Part shown: piece by piece, positions 26,165 to 36,089 of the stretch | Layout: the number at the start of each line of letters is the position of its first letter | Numbering within the stretch: position 1 is the stretch's first letter | Assembly (NCBI RefSeq): GCF_014647235.1 | Contig: NZ_BMOU01000001.1 | Location: forward strand, 910,262 to 974,261 | Direction: 5' to 3' | From: Haloarcula pellucida | Lineage (GTDB): Archaea > Halobacteriota > Halobacteria > Halobacteriales > Haloarculaceae | DNA length: 64,000 nucleotides | The notes under the pieces: generated by a model | What the model was told of the DNA's origin: nothing | Databases searched by the model: none | What the model saw: the letters and a program-made list of their open reading frames with translations, nothing else | Translations under genes and position numbers: made by a program

Positions 26165-26776
26165 CTACTCTTCTGTGACTTCGGCGACGCTCTCGGCGAT
26201 GTCCTCCTGTGCCCGCCAGAGGTACAGCGTGGCGTAACTCCGGTACGGCGCCCATCGTTCCGCGTACTCGACCATCTCCGACCGGTCGTATCCCTCGTCG
26301 ACGACGTTGCCAAACCCCTTCCGGACCCCGAGGTCACCGACCGGGAACACGTCCTCGCGGCCCAGCGAGAACAGGAGTTGCATATTCGCGGTCCAGTCGC
26401 CGACTCCGGTGATGGCCGTCAGTTCCTCGCGGACGGCGTCGTCGGTCAGCCCCTCGAAGTAGTCGATGCTGTATCCCTCCTCCTCGAACGCCGCCGCCAC
26501 CTCGTTGACGTACCGCGTCTTCTGTCGGGAGAGACCGGCGTCGCGCAACACTTCGTCGTCGGCCGTGCGGATACCGGTGGGCGTCACTTCGACGGCGTCG
26601 AACAGGCGCTCTCGCGTCGCGGCCGCGGAGGCCATGGACACCTGTTGCCGGAGGATAGAGACGACCAGGCGTTCGAAGAGGTCGCCCGCAGGATCCAGCC
26701 TGAGTTCGCCGTGTGCATCGACCAACGGTCCGAGGTCCGGGTCCTCGCGGAGCGTCTCGTGTGGCGAGTCCGTCAT
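26165..26776 (-). CDS. HhH-GPD DNA glycosylase, AlkA-like
   Basis: A 203-residue base-excision-repair glycosylase. The helix-hairpin-helix is ELTAITGVGDWTANMQ and the catalytic Asp lies in FPVGDLGVRKG. It lacks the C-terminal [4Fe-4S] cysteines of EndoIII/MutY and is therefore of the 3-methyladenine/AlkA type. RQQVSMASAA near residue 45 is the conserved start of the fold. The enzyme should remove alkylated purines. Confidence 0.9.
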   Translation of the reverse strand: MTDSPHETLREDPDLGPLVDAHGELRLDPAGDLFERLVVSILRQQVSMASAAATRERLFDAVEVTPTGIRTADDEVLRDAGLSRQKTRYVNEVAAAFEEEGYSIDYFEGLTDDAVREELTAITGVGDWTANMQLLFSLGREDVFPVGDLGVRKGFGNVVDEGYDRSEMVEYAERWAPYRSYATLYLWRAQEDIAESVAEVTEE

Positions 26777-26850
26777 CGGCCCACGGTAGTGACTGACGGA
26801 GAAAGAACCTGTCTGTCGGCCCTCGGACGGGCAGTCCAGTACCGGGACCG

Positions 26851-27291
26851 CTACTCGATGTCGATCTGGTGGCCGCCACTGATGGTGTCGGCCCTCCCGA
26901 TGCGGACCGTCAGGACGCCGTTGTCCATCGAGGCCGAGACGTCCTCCTCGTCGACACTTCCCGGGAGCCGAATCCGACGTGATACCGACCGGTGTGACCG
27001 TTCACGACGGACGTAGTCGACGTCCGTCTCCTCGGCCTCGTGGCTGTGGTCGGCCTCGATGGCGAGCGTCTGATCGGTGATGTACACCTCGAGATCGTCC
27101 TTGTCGAACCCGGGGAGGTCGGCAGTCACCACGAACGCGTCGTCCTCGTCTACGACGTCGACGCGGGGGGACCCCATCTCCGGCGTCCACGGTTCGAACC
27201 CCGCCCCCCACCGCTCGGCGGCCTCCTCGAACTGCCGGCTCATCTGGTCGAACCACGATTCCATGTTGTCGAGTGGTAGCTTCCGCGCCAT
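26851..27291 (-). CDS. Hsp20 / alpha-crystallin small heat-shock protein
   Basis: A 146-residue ATP-independent chaperone. A short helical N-terminus (MESWFDQMSRQFEE) precedes the alpha-crystallin domain (about 45-140) starting RVDVVDEDDAFVVTADLPGF and continuing with RSVSRRIRLPGSVDEEDV and the conserved NGVLTVRIG. The usual C-terminal I-x-I motif is only weakly kept as IDIE. The protein is acidic. It probably acts as an oligomer holding unfolded proteins under heat or salt stress. Confidence 0.92.
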   Translation of the reverse strand: MARKLPLDNMESWFDQMSRQFEEAAERWGAGFEPWTPEMGSPRVDVVDEDDAFVVTADLPGFDKDDLEVYITDQTLAIEADHSHEAEETDVDYVRRERSHRSVSRRIRLPGSVDEEDVSASMDNGVLTVRIGRADTISGGHQIDIE

Positions 27292-27408
27292 ACGTAGGGG
27301 CCTCTCGTGACCGCCGCTTAGTTAGCCAGCCAGTACGGCGAGAAGGGGCGCTGTGTCGGCGGTTCGGGTCGGCGTTCCGGTCGGTAAGCCGGGCTTTGTC
27401 CGGCGCGC

Positions 27409-28566
27409 TCAGACCATCCCCTTACCGAGCAGTTCGCGTGCGATGATGTTCTTCTGAATCTCGGTAGTCCCCTCGTAGATCTGGGTAATCTTCGCGTCGC
27501 GGTAGAACCGCTCGACGTCGAAGTCGTCGACGTAGCCCGCGCCGCCGTGAATCTGGACCGCCTCGTCGGCCGTCTCGACGGCGACGCGGGAGGCTTTCTC
27601 CTTGGCCATCGACGCCAGTTGGGTGAGTTGGTCGTCGGCGTTGTCGACGCTCCACGCCGATTTGTAGGTCAACTGCCGGGCGGCCTCGATTTCGGTGAAC
27701 ATCTCCGCGAGTTTGTGCTGGATGGCCTGAAACTCGGAGATGGACTGGCCGAACTGCTCGCGCTCCTGTGCGTACTCGAGCGCTCGCTCGGCCGCGCCGC
27801 GGGCGATGCCGACCCCCTGTGCGGCGACGCCGGTCCGCGTCTCGTCGAAGAACTGCATTATCTGGAGGAACCCGGCGCCCCGCGTCCCGACGAGGTTCTC
27901 CTCGGGCACGCGCACGTCGTGCAAGACGAGTTCGGCCGTGTCCGAGGCACGGATACCCAGTTTGCCAGTTATTTTTTCCGCTTCGAAGCCGTCCCGGTCG
28001 GCCTCGACGAGAATCTGTGAGAACCCGTTGTATCGCCCCTCAGCGTCGGGGTCGGTCTGACAGAGGACGACGAAGTAATCACCGACGGTCCCGTTGGTGA
28101 TCCACATCTTGTTGCCGTCGATGACCCACTCGTCGCCGTCCTTGCGGGCCCGTGTGGATACGGAGGAGACGTCCGAGCCGGTGTCCGGTTCGGAGATGGC
28201 CGTCCCCATGATGGCGTCGCCCGCCGCCACCGGTTCCAGATACTCCTCTTTCTGCGCCTCCGTCCCAAAGCCGACGATGGCGTCGGCGCCGAAGGCCGCC
28301 GACTGGATAGAGAGGCCGATGCCGGGGTCGGCCGCGAACAGTTCCTCCGCGATGATGGCGTTGGTCAGCGTGTCGTAGCCGACGCCGCCGTACTCCAGCG
28401 GGATGTTCGCCCCCGTCAGCCCCATCTCGGCGGCGTTTTCGACCACCTCGTGTGGGAACGTCTCCTCGCGGTCGTACTCCGATGCAACCGGTCTGATCTC
28501 GTTCTCGGCGAAGCGCTGGACCTCGTCTCGGATCTGGCGTTGCTCGTCGGACAGTTCGAAGTCCAT
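27409..28566 (-). CDS. Acyl-CoA dehydrogenase
   Basis: A 385-residue flavoenzyme with N-terminal [28 protein letters not shown], a [12 protein letters not shown] flavin segment and the C-terminal [17 protein letters not shown] motif. I chose the ATG at 28566; the frame extends nine residues upstream. It lies next to, and divergent from, the HADH/enoyl-CoA hydratase fusion at 28681, so the two probably act in the same beta-oxidation pathway. It is clearly different from the acyl-CoA dehydrogenase at 16926. Confidence 0.93.
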   Translation of the reverse strand: MDFELSDEQRQIRDEVQRFAENEIRPVASEYDREETFPHEVVENAAEMGLTGANIPLEYGGVGYDTLTNAIIAEELFAADPGIGLSIQSAAFGADAIVGFGTEAQKEEYLEPVAAGDAIMGTAISEPDTGSDVSSVSTRARKDGDEWVIDGNKMWITNGTVGDYFVVLCQTDPDAEGRYNGFSQILVEADRDGFEAEKITGKLGIRASDTAELVLHDVRVPEENLVGTRGAGFLQIMQFFDETRTGVAAQGVGIARGAAERALEYAQEREQFGQSISEFQAIQHKLAEMFTEIEAARQLTYKSAWSVDNADDQLTQLASMAKEKASRVAVETADEAVQIHGGAGYVDDFDVERFYRDAKITQIYEGTTEIQKNIIARELLGKGMV

Positions 28567-28680
28567 GTGCGACGTGTTGACGTGACTACGCATTAATGGT
28601 TCGTAATCCGAGATAAACTGTAGAGATGTTGTTCACCGAGAGAAACGTTGAAACGTGGGCCGACAGTGGGGATACATGTC

Positions 28681-30633
28681 ATGGATTTCGAGGACATCGA
28701 GACGGTGGCAGTGCTCGGCGCGGGCAACATGGGTCACGGTATCGCGGAGGTGGCCGCTCTCGCGGGCTACGAGGTTCGGATGCGCGACATCAAAGAGGAG
28801 TTCGTCCAGAACGGCTACGACAACATCGAGTGGTCGCTGAACAAACTCGCCGAGAAAGACCACCTCTCCGATGAGGCGGCCGAGGAAGCGCTCGAACGCG
28901 TCACTGCACTGGTCGACGTCGACGCGGCCGTCGGCGACGCCGACGTGGTCATCGAGGCCGTCCCCGAGAAGATGGAGATAAAGAAAGACGTCTACACCGA
29001 CGTCGAGAAGTACGCCCCAGAAGACGCCATCTTCGCGACGAACACCTCCAGCCTCTCGATTACGGAACTCTCCGAAGTCACCGAGCGTCCCGAGCAGTTC
29101 TGCGGGATGCACTTTTTCAACCCGCCGGTGCGGATGCAACTCGTGGAGGTCATCTCCGGGGAACACACGAGCGAAGCGACCCTCGAAACGATCGAGCAAC
29201 TCGCCGAGGACTTCGATAAAACCCCGGTCCGCGTCCGCAAGGACTCGCCCGGATTCATCGTCAACCGCATCCTCGTCCCCCTGATGAACGAGGCCTGTTG
29301 GCTGGTCCACGACGACGTCGCCACTATCGCCGAGGTCGACTCGACGACGAAGTTCGACATGGGCCTCCCGATGGGGTCGTTCGAACTCTCCGATCAGGTT
29401 GGCAACGACGTCGGCCTGCACGTCCTCGAATACATGCACGAGGTGCTGGGCGAACCGTACGCCCCGTGTCCACTCTTAGAAGAGAAAGTCGAGAACGAAC
29501 AGTTGGGCAAGAAGACCGGCGAGGGCTTCTACGACTACGAGGACGGCGGCGTCGACATCCCGACCGACGCCGGCCGCGAAGACGTCGAGCGCCGTCTGCT
29601 GGCCGTGATGGCCAACGAGGTCGGCAAACTCGTCGAGAACGACGTCGCGCCCGTCGCCGACGTCGACGAGGCCGTGATGCTCGGCGGTGGCTTCCCCGAA
29701 GGCCCGGCGAAACTGGCCGACAAAGCCGGTCTCGACACGCTCGTCGAGACGCTGGAGGAGGTCCACGAGGCCCGCTACGCCGTCTCTGACGGCCTGCGTG
29801 AGGCCGCCGAGTCCGGTGGGTTCTACGGGAGCGACGACGAGACGGCCGCCGAGTTCGAGAACATCGCTCTCGAGTATCCGGGCGAGATGGTCGGGCACAT
29901 CGTACTGGACCGTCCACACCGGATGAACACGGTCAGCCCCGACCTGATGGACGAACTGAGCGAGGCCATCGACCTGCTGGAGGACGACGACGAGGTGCGG
30001 TCCATTCTCGTCACGGGGGCTGGCGAGAAGGCGTTCTCCGCCGGGGCCGACGTCCAGTCGATGGCTTCGAACGCGACGCCGCTGGAAGCCGTCGAACTCT
30101 CGAAGCAGGGCCAAGAGACGTTCGGCAAACTGGAGCAGTGCTCGATGCCCGTCGTCGCCGGCATCGACGGCTACGCGCTCGGCGGCGGGATGGAACTGGC
30201 GACGTGTGCCGACCTCCGGGTCGCCTCTGAACGCTCGGAACTCGGCCAACCAGAACACAACCTCGGTCTGCTGCCCGGATGGGGCGGTACCGTCCGCCTC
30301 GCCAACATCGTCGGCGAGGGGCGTGCCAAGGAGATTATCTTCACCGCAGAACGCTACGACGCCGCGGAGATGGCCGACTACGGCTTCGTCAACGAAGTCG
30401 TCGAGAACGACGAACTGGACGACCGGGCGTTCGAACTGGCCCGGGACCTCGCGGCCGGGCCGCCGGTCGCCCAGAAGTTCACGAAACGTGCGATGCACGC
30501 CGGGCGCGACGACAAAGACGCCGGCCTCGAAGTCGAGTCACAGGCCTTCGGCCACCTCATCGGCACCGAGGACGTAATGGAGGGTATCACGGCGTTCATG
30601 GGTGACGGCGACCCCGAGTTCGAAGGGAAGTAA
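28681..30633 (+). CDS. 3-hydroxyacyl-CoA dehydrogenase / enoyl-CoA hydratase fusion
   Basis: A 650-residue bifunctional beta-oxidation enzyme. The N-terminal HADH part (about 1-385) has the NAD motif VLGAGNMGHGIA, the GMHFFNPPVRM segment with the catalytic His and the VNRILVPLMNEA helix. The C-terminal part (about 400-650) is a crotonase fold with the oxyanion-hole pattern AFSAGADV and the YALGGGMELA loop. The order (dehydrogenase first) is the reverse of bacterial FadB and is typical of archaeal fusions. The start at 28681 (MDFEDI) places the Rossmann fold at the N-terminus. Confidence 0.93.
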   Translation: MDFEDIETVAVLGAGNMGHGIAEVAALAGYEVRMRDIKEEFVQNGYDNIEWSLNKLAEKDHLSDEAAEEALERVTALVDVDAAVGDADVVIEAVPEKMEIKKDVYTDVEKYAPEDAIFATNTSSLSITELSEVTERPEQFCGMHFFNPPVRMQLVEVISGEHTSEATLETIEQLAEDFDKTPVRVRKDSPGFIVNRILVPLMNEACWLVHDDVATIAEVDSTTKFDMGLPMGSFELSDQVGNDVGLHVLEYMHEVLGEPYAPCPLLEEKVENEQLGKKTGEGFYDYEDGGVDIPTDAGREDVERRLLAVMANEVGKLVENDVAPVADVDEAVMLGGGFPEGPAKLADKAGLDTLVETLEEVHEARYAVSDGLREAAESGGFYGSDDETAAEFENIALEYPGEMVGHIVLDRPHRMNTVSPDLMDELSEAIDLLEDDDEVRSILVTGAGEKAFSAGADVQSMASNATPLEAVELSKQGQETFGKLEQCSMPVVAGIDGYALGGGMELATCADLRVASERSELGQPEHNLGLLPGWGGTVRLANIVGEGRAKEIIFTAERYDAAEMADYGFVNEVVENDELDDRAFELARDLAAGPPVAQKFTKRAMHAGRDDKDAGLEVESQAFGHLIGTEDVMEGITAFMGDGDPEFEGK

Positions 30634-30783
30634 GCCCAGACCACCGCGCTGATCGTTCTGCTTCCGATTCAGGGCTGGGTTCCTGCCCGACCAGCGATGC
30701 GGTCCGGACGTACCGTGTGACCGCGCCACAGATAGCCCGTATTTCGATGGGGTTAAATTGGAGCACCCGAAACGCAGGAATGC

Positions 30784-30858
<75 letters not shown>

Positions 30859-31085
30859 CATTCCTGCCGCGAACGAGTTCGGAAGTGGCGACGCTGAGAG
30901 ATGCGTCGGAGACGGTTCTCATTCCGGCGTAATGGAGGGATACGCGACCGATTCCGGCATTTTTGCTCGTCAAGGTGCCACACGTGACTCCAGTTTAGAC
31001 GTGGGATAATATCCCGAGAGGGTCAGTGACACGGCCGGGTTAGGATGCCAGTAGCTATTTTTCCGGCGGGCGCCAGCGCTAAACC

Positions 31086-32267
31086 ATGCAAGCAATCGTA
31101 CTCGCGGCCGGCGAAGGGACACGGATGCGGCCGCTGACCGTGAACACGCCGAAGCCGATGCTCCCGGTCGCCGACCGACCCCTCGTCGCACACACTGCGG
31201 ACACCGCCATCGAGGCCGGCGCGGACGAACTGATATTCGTCGTCGGGTACGAGGCCGACGCCGTCAGAGAGTACTTCGGCGACTCCTATCGCGGACGCCC
31301 GGTCTCGTTTGCCGTCCAAGAGGAGCAACTCGGGACGGCCCACGCCGTCGACGCCGCGAGCGAGTACATAGACGGTCCGTTCGCCGTGTTGAACGGGGAC
31401 AACCTCTACGACGAGGCGAGTCTCACGGCGCTGTTCGATGCGGCCCCCTCCATCGCCGCGTACCGCGTGCCCGACCCCTCGAACTACGGCGTCCTCTCGA
31501 CGGACGGCGACCGCGTCACCGGCATCGTCGAGAAACCCGCGGACCCGCCGACGCGACTCGCCAACGCCGGCGCGTACGTCTTCCCCGCCGAAGCGCGCAA
31601 CTGGCTCGACGTCCCGCTCAGCGACCGCGGCGAGCACGAGATCACCGACGTGCTGGCCCGGGTCATCGAGGAGCGGTCGGTCACGGCCGTCGAGGTGGAC
31701 CGGTGGCTCGACGTGGGCCGCCCGTGGGAACTGCTCGAAGCCAACGAGTGGAAACTCGGCCAGATGACCCGCCGCGTCGACGGCGAGGTTCGCGGCGACG
31801 CCGACTTGCGCGGGGCCGTCGTCGTCGAAGAGGGCGCCGTCGTCGAACCCGGCGTCACCATCGAGGGGCCGGTTCTCGTCCGCGCTGGCGCCGAGGTCGG
31901 CCCGAACGCCTACGTTCGCGGCGCGACGGTGCTGGGAGAGGACACGCACGTGGGTCACGGCGTCGAAGTCAAGAACAGCGTCGTCATGGCCGATTCGGCG
32001 GTCCCGCACGTCTCCTACCTCGGTGATAGCGTCCTCGGTACCGACGTGAACCTCGGTGCGGGGACGCAGGTAGCGAACCTCCGCCACGACGGCGGCGACG
32101 TGAAGATAACCGTCAAGGGCGACCGCGTCTCGACCGGGCGGCGGAAGTTCGGCATCGTCGCCGGCGACGGCGTCCACACGGGCATCAATACCAGCCTCAA
32201 CGCCGGCGTCGTCCTCTCGGCCGGTGCGACGACGGCCCCGGGTGAGAGTGTCACGCGCGACCGCTGA
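31086..32267 (+). CDS. Bifunctional sugar-1-phosphate nucleotidylyl/acetyltransferase, GlmU-like
   Basis: A 393-residue enzyme. The N-terminal nucleotidyltransferase domain (1 to about 225) opens MQAIVLAAGEGTRMRPLTVNTPKPM, with the signature GEGTRMRPLT and the LNGDNLYD metal site. The C-terminal left-handed beta-helix (about 235-393) consists of hexapeptide repeats such as VVEEGAVVEPGV and ends VLSAGATTAPGESV. Archaeal members make UDP-GlcNAc or a related sugar nucleotide for surface glycans. It is a single gene 228 bases after tRNA-Glu. Confidence 0.9.
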   Translation: MQAIVLAAGEGTRMRPLTVNTPKPMLPVADRPLVAHTADTAIEAGADELIFVVGYEADAVREYFGDSYRGRPVSFAVQEEQLGTAHAVDAASEYIDGPFAVLNGDNLYDEASLTALFDAAPSIAAYRVPDPSNYGVLSTDGDRVTGIVEKPADPPTRLANAGAYVFPAEARNWLDVPLSDRGEHEITDVLARVIEERSVTAVEVDRWLDVGRPWELLEANEWKLGQMTRRVDGEVRGDADLRGAVVVEEGAVVEPGVTIEGPVLVRAGAEVGPNAYVRGATVLGEDTHVGHGVEVKNSVVMADSAVPHVSYLGDSVLGTDVNLGAGTQVANLRHDGGDVKITVKGDRVSTGRRKFGIVAGDGVHTGINTSLNAGVVLSAGATTAPGESVTRDR

Positions 32268-32331
32268 CGCACACCGAGAGCGCGCGCCGATTATGTGGGA
32301 TTAAGTAGGGTGAAAACGACCCTCAGGTAAG

Positions 32332-32517
32332 ATGGTCGACCCGACTTCAGATCACCACGAGGACATCGACGAGGCGGATGCACCGAACTGTGAGGTATGT
32401 GGCGCGGCGATTGCGAACGAAGTGACCCATCGCGTCATCACATGGATAGAGGACGACAGCGTCCAGACCGCACACTTCTGTGACGACGAGTGTCGACAAC
32501 AGTGGGACGGTGCGTAG
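32332..32517 (+). CDS. Small zinc-ribbon protein, DUF7576-like (61 aa)
   Basis: A 61-residue acidic protein with the pairs CEVC and CDDEC, about 28 residues apart, forming a likely single zinc-binding treble-clef-like site. The T-H-R-V-I-T-W strand lies between them. Proteins of this layout are common in haloarchaea and some are grouped as DUF7576. No function is known. It is short but has good halophile composition and a clear start 65 bases after the sugar transferase. Confidence 0.75.
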   Translation: MVDPTSDHHEDIDEADAPNCEVCGAAIANEVTHRVITWIEDDSVQTAHFCDDECRQQWDGA

Positions 32518-32589
32518 ATAACTTCGATCCCAACTAGCGCCTACAGAAGGCCTTTTGTGCGGTGGCTCGTTCTGGCGAGCAGATGACAT

Positions 32590-34164
32590 ATGTGCCGACG
32601 AGGTAGTGTGGTCGCCCGCGTCGCCTTCCTGGCGATACTCCTCTCCGCGACGGTCGCTGTCGGACACTCCTACGTGACTACGACGGGTGTCGCCGACGCA
32701 ACGGAGACCGCACAGACCGACTCGAACAGCCCCGCCCACGTCTCGACAGTATCGACGACCGGCCAGACGCTCGACGTCGAGTCGCGTTTCGAGTCGGCGA
32801 GCGAGCGACCGACGCGCGGTGAGAACTGGTCGACGCCGCGCGTCACCGAGGCCGTCGCGACGCTCGACCGGAACGTCACCGTCGTCGCGACACAGGGGTT
32901 TTACGTCAGTGACGAACGGGCCGAACTGGCCGCGTTCCTCGCCAACGGAACCGTCGTGTACTACGACGACCGCTACCGCGTCTACTTCGACGTCGACCCG
33001 GTCGAAGCGGAACGCTACACCGTCGAGTACGTCGCCGCCGAGCACCTGACGGGCGACGCCTGCGGCCCGGTCGGTGGCGAGCCCTGCACCCGCAACGTCG
33101 TCACGCGGGTCAACCTCACGACCGGGGAGGAAGAGCAGGTCTACAGCGAGGTGACAGAGCGCGTCTACTCCGCCCGCTGGCACGACGTCGACCGCATCAA
33201 CGAGACGCACCTCCTCGTGGCCGACATCGTCGACGACGGCGTCTACGCCGTCGATACGCGAGACGGAAGCGTCGCGTGGCGCTGGAACGCGTCCGCCCAC
33301 TACGACAGGGAGCAAGGTGGCTCCGAGGGCGACTGGACGCACATCAACGACGTGGAGGCCCTCGCGGACGGGAGCGTCGTGGTCAGTCCCCGGAACATGG
33401 ACGAAGTCGTCTTCCTCGAACCCGGCCCCGACGGGTGGGCGGTCAACGAGAGTCGGACGCTCGGGACGGACGAGAACCACGATGTCCTCTACGAACAGCA
33501 CAATCCCGATTACATTCCTGCCGACCGCGGCGGCCCGGCGGTCCTCGTCGCCGACTCGGAGAACGGCCGCATCGTCGAGTACGAACGCACGGCCGAGGGG
33601 TGGAACCGGACTTGGAAGTGGCGTGACGTCCGCCTCCAGTGGCCCCGCGACGCCGACCGACTCCCCGATGGGAACACGCTCGTCGTCGACTCCCACGGCG
33701 ACCGGGTCGCCGAAGTGGGCGTAAACGACACCGTCGTCTGGAGCGCCGACGTCGGGATGCCCTACGACGTCGAGCGACTGGGCACCGGCGACGAGAGTTC
33801 GGGCGGCCCCGCCGCGCCGTATCGTGCCGTCGTGAGCGACCGGCCCGGCGACGCCGCCAGCGTCGTCGCGAACGTCACGAACGCGTCTGGCGTCGGTTCG
33901 GGGTCGGAACCCCGTCGGTCGCTCGCCGACCGGTTCTGGCTCGGCCTCAAGACGCTCGTCCCGAGTCTCCTCGCGAACGGTGCGCTGTACGTCGCCCCCT
34001 CGTGGGTCCGGTTCAGCGACCTCGCGTTCGCGACCACGGCCCTCTCTACGGGCGTCGTCTGGAGCGCCTCGGAGTTCTACTGGTCGCGGTACTCGCTGGC
34101 GGGACTCGCACGACGAGCGACAGCCGTGGGTCGCCGTGCCTTCGCGGCTATCCGTCGTCGGTAG
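32590..34164 (+). CDS. Arylsulfotransferase (ASST) family exported protein
   Basis: A 524-residue protein starting with an Arg-containing hydrophobic signal sequence (about 1-30). The middle (about 195-400) forms beta-propeller-like repeats: VYAVDTRDGSVAWRWNASAHYD, the conserved THINDVEALADGSVVVSPRNMDEV, and RDADRLPDGNTLVVDSHG. This is the ASST family, in which a propeller-core His takes sulfate from one phenol and gives it to another; the donor here is unknown. The C-terminus has one or two membrane segments (about 460-500), so it is probably anchored. The end overlaps the DUF21 gene by 17 bases. Confidence 0.85.
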   Translation: MCRRGSVVARVAFLAILLSATVAVGHSYVTTTGVADATETAQTDSNSPAHVSTVSTTGQTLDVESRFESASERPTRGENWSTPRVTEAVATLDRNVTVVATQGFYVSDERAELAAFLANGTVVYYDDRYRVYFDVDPVEAERYTVEYVAAEHLTGDACGPVGGEPCTRNVVTRVNLTTGEEEQVYSEVTERVYSARWHDVDRINETHLLVADIVDDGVYAVDTRDGSVAWRWNASAHYDREQGGSEGDWTHINDVEALADGSVVVSPRNMDEVVFLEPGPDGWAVNESRTLGTDENHDVLYEQHNPDYIPADRGGPAVLVADSENGRIVEYERTAEGWNRTWKWRDVRLQWPRDADRLPDGNTLVVDSHGDRVAEVGVNDTVVWSADVGMPYDVERLGTGDESSGGPAAPYRAVVSDRPGDAASVVANVTNASGVGSGSEPRRSLADRFWLGLKTLVPSLLANGALYVAPSWVRFSDLAFATTALSTGVVWSASEFYWSRYSLAGLARRATAVGRRAFAAIRRR

Positions 34165-34684
34165 TCTCCGTCGGTGGCTCGTCGTCGTACGCCCGCTCGA
34201 TGGCCTGCTGGCCACCGAGGCCGGCCGCCACCGTTCGGGTGAGGACATCGAAGACAGTAACCACCGGGTACAGGAGGAGTTCGACGTATCGTAGCGGACG
34301 CACGACCCGGAGTGCGAACGACTGCGCGTGGCCGAGCCCGTAGGACTTCGGGACTATCTCGCCGGCGACGAGGACGACGCTGGTGGCGACGACTGTCGTG
34401 ACGACCACGGCGGTCCCCGACTGGAATCGGTCGACGAACAGCGCCGTCAGCAGACTCGAGAGGGCGATGTTGACGACGTTGTTTCCGACGAGAATCGTCA
34501 CGAGCAGTCGGTGTGGGTCGGCCAGTAGGTCTTCGACGGCCGCCGCACGCGGGTCCGTAGCCGCCGCTTCGGCGACCCACTCCCGCGAGAGCGAGAACAG
34601 CGCGGTCTCGCTACTGGAGAAGAAGGCACTACACCCGAGCAGCGCGACGACGATTCCGAGCGTCGGGAGGAGATGTGTGGACAT
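34148..34684 (-). CDS. DUF21 / CNNM transmembrane-domain protein without CBS domains
   Basis: A 178-residue membrane protein with four predicted helices. It has the CNNM/CorC features SAFFSSSETALFSLSR near the start and VLVAGEIVPKSYG later. CNNM-type magnesium/sodium transporters normally continue with two CBS domains and a CorC domain; here the protein ends about 50 residues after the last helix. It may be a stand-alone DUF21 protein or a shortened transporter. I chose the ATG at 34684; an in-frame ATG at 34723 gives 13 more residues. The 3' end overlaps the ASST gene. Confidence 0.85.
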   Translation of the reverse strand: MSTHLLPTLGIVVALLGCSAFFSSSETALFSLSREWVAEAAATDPRAAAVEDLLADPHRLLVTILVGNNVVNIALSSLLTALFVDRFQSGTAVVVTTVVATSVVLVAGEIVPKSYGLGHAQSFALRVVRPLRYVELLLYPVVTVFDVLTRTVAAGLGGQQAIERAYDDEPPTETTDDG

Positions 34685-34749
34685 ACGCGTCCTCGCACCC
34701 CCGACGGCAAAGAACCGGCGCACTGCTGGCCGAGACGAGAGTCGAAGAA

Positions 34750-34824
34750 TGCTCCGTCAGGGATTTGAACCCTAGTCATCACCGTGAGAGGGTGATATGA
34801 TTGGCCGGACTACACCAACGGAGC
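34750..34824 (-). tRNA. tRNA-Glu (anticodon CTC)
   Basis: A 75-nt tRNA on the minus strand. The acceptor is GCTCCGT paired with ACGGAGC, discriminator A; the D-arm GTGTAGTCCGGCCAATCAT is nearly identical to the tRNA-Glu at 30784. The anticodon stem-loop TCACC-CTCTCAC-GGTGA shows CTC; the T-arm is TAGGGTTCAAATCCCTG. It lies 3.9 kb from the TTC isoacceptor. Confidence 0.95.
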
Positions 34825-34891
34825 GTACATTGAATCGGAGGGTGGTGGAACGTATAATGATTGCGTTTCGGGAGCGCCCTGTGTGGGTTTC

Positions 34892-36040
34892 TCACTCCTC
34901 GTCGAACGGCGAACCGGCGGCGTCTGGCTCCTGTCCGGAGAGGCTGATGATGTTCTCGCGGCCGACTCGGAGTTTGCTGATGTCGCCGTCCTCCTCCATG
35001 TCCGAGAGGAGCATACTGACCTTGGATTTCGACCAGTCGGTCGTATCGACGATGTCGACTTGCTTCATCCGGCCCCCGTTCTCTTCGAGGAGGTTGATCA
35101 CGCGGTCGCTGTCGCTCAGCAACTCCTCGTCGGAGACTGCGGGTTCGGGAGCGGGTTGCTCGCGTTCCTCCGTGGAGGGGTCTGGGTCGGCGGGCGATTC
35201 GGCAGCCGTCCCCCCGCTGTCGTCGTCGCCCAGTGCGGCCGTCGCGGCCCCGGAGCGCCACGCAGCGGCGGCCACGGCACCGAGCGCGACGACTATCGCG
35301 ACGACGACCAGTGGCCACATCCCGTTCTCGGAACTGGGTCCGACGGTCGTCGTCGCGTCGGTCTGGGCCGTCGGGTCGCCGTCGAAGACGGCGGACCGCT
35401 GTCCGAGTTCGACGTACGGACGGCGGTCACCGAAAGACCGCTCTCCCACCCAACTGACGCTCTCGCTGCGGGCCAGCGAGTCGGGTTGACTCCGTGCATC
35501 CGGCGTCGGACGGACCTGTGCGAACGCCAGCGACGGCCCGCGTTCGAAGACGAGCGACTGGCTCTGGGCGATGTAGAACCCGCCTTCGAACACGTCGCCG
35601 ACGACGACGCGGCCATCGGAGACGTTGGCGAAGTTCGTCCACAGGAACGCCATGCGGACGGTGCCAGTGCTCTGAACCGGATTCGCCGCCGCCGAGCGGC
35701 GGAAGTTCCGGGCGTCCATCTGGCGTCCAGTCTCGTTGGCCCCGTACTGTGTGAGCAGGCCGGCCTGCTCGACGAAGTTGACGTACAACGCCGTCTCGTT
35801 CCGCTCGAAGTTCCGAGCGAAGTCCTCGAAGCGCTGTTCCTCCGTCTCGTTGGTCAGCGGCGTCTGGTGTTCGATGGCCCACGTCGCAGAGCCGTTCTCG
35901 TAGACGGTGACCCGGAACGTGGTCTCTTCGAACCCGTCGGGCGTCTGGACGAGTGTGGACGGCTGCGACCCGAGTGCGGGGCCAGCGGCGAGGCTGGTAG
36001 TCAGCAGGAGAGTGACGACGACGGCGACCGCGCGAGACAT
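34892..36040 (-). CDS. Membrane-anchored winged-helix regulator with extracellular domain
   Basis: A 382-residue protein. A Sec-type signal peptide (1-24) is followed by an exported beta-rich domain (about 30-225), one membrane helix (about 245-262), an acidic linker, and a C-terminal winged helix (about 310-370) with VINLLEENGGRMKQVDIVDTT and KSKVSMLLSDMEEDGDI. This matches the haloarchaeal DUF7345-DUF7343 type. The layout suggests a one-component system that senses an outside signal and acts on DNA directly from the membrane. The target gene is unknown. Confidence 0.87.
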   Translation of the reverse strand: MSRAVAVVVTLLLTTSLAAGPALGSQPSTLVQTPDGFEETTFRVTVYENGSATWAIEHQTPLTNETEEQRFEDFARNFERNETALYVNFVEQAGLLTQYGANETGRQMDARNFRRSAAANPVQSTGTVRMAFLWTNFANVSDGRVVVGDVFEGGFYIAQSQSLVFERGPSLAFAQVRPTPDARSQPDSLARSESVSWVGERSFGDRRPYVELGQRSAVFDGDPTAQTDATTTVGPSSENGMWPLVVVAIVVALGAVAAAAWRSGAATAALGDDDSGGTAAESPADPDPSTEEREQPAPEPAVSDEELLSDSDRVINLLEENGGRMKQVDIVDTTDWSKSKVSMLLSDMEEDGDISKLRVGRENIISLSGQEPDAAGSPFDEE

Positions 36041-36089
36041 CTACGTCGTATGACCCGAGGACAGCATAAAAGCGCTATGAATAGCGGTG

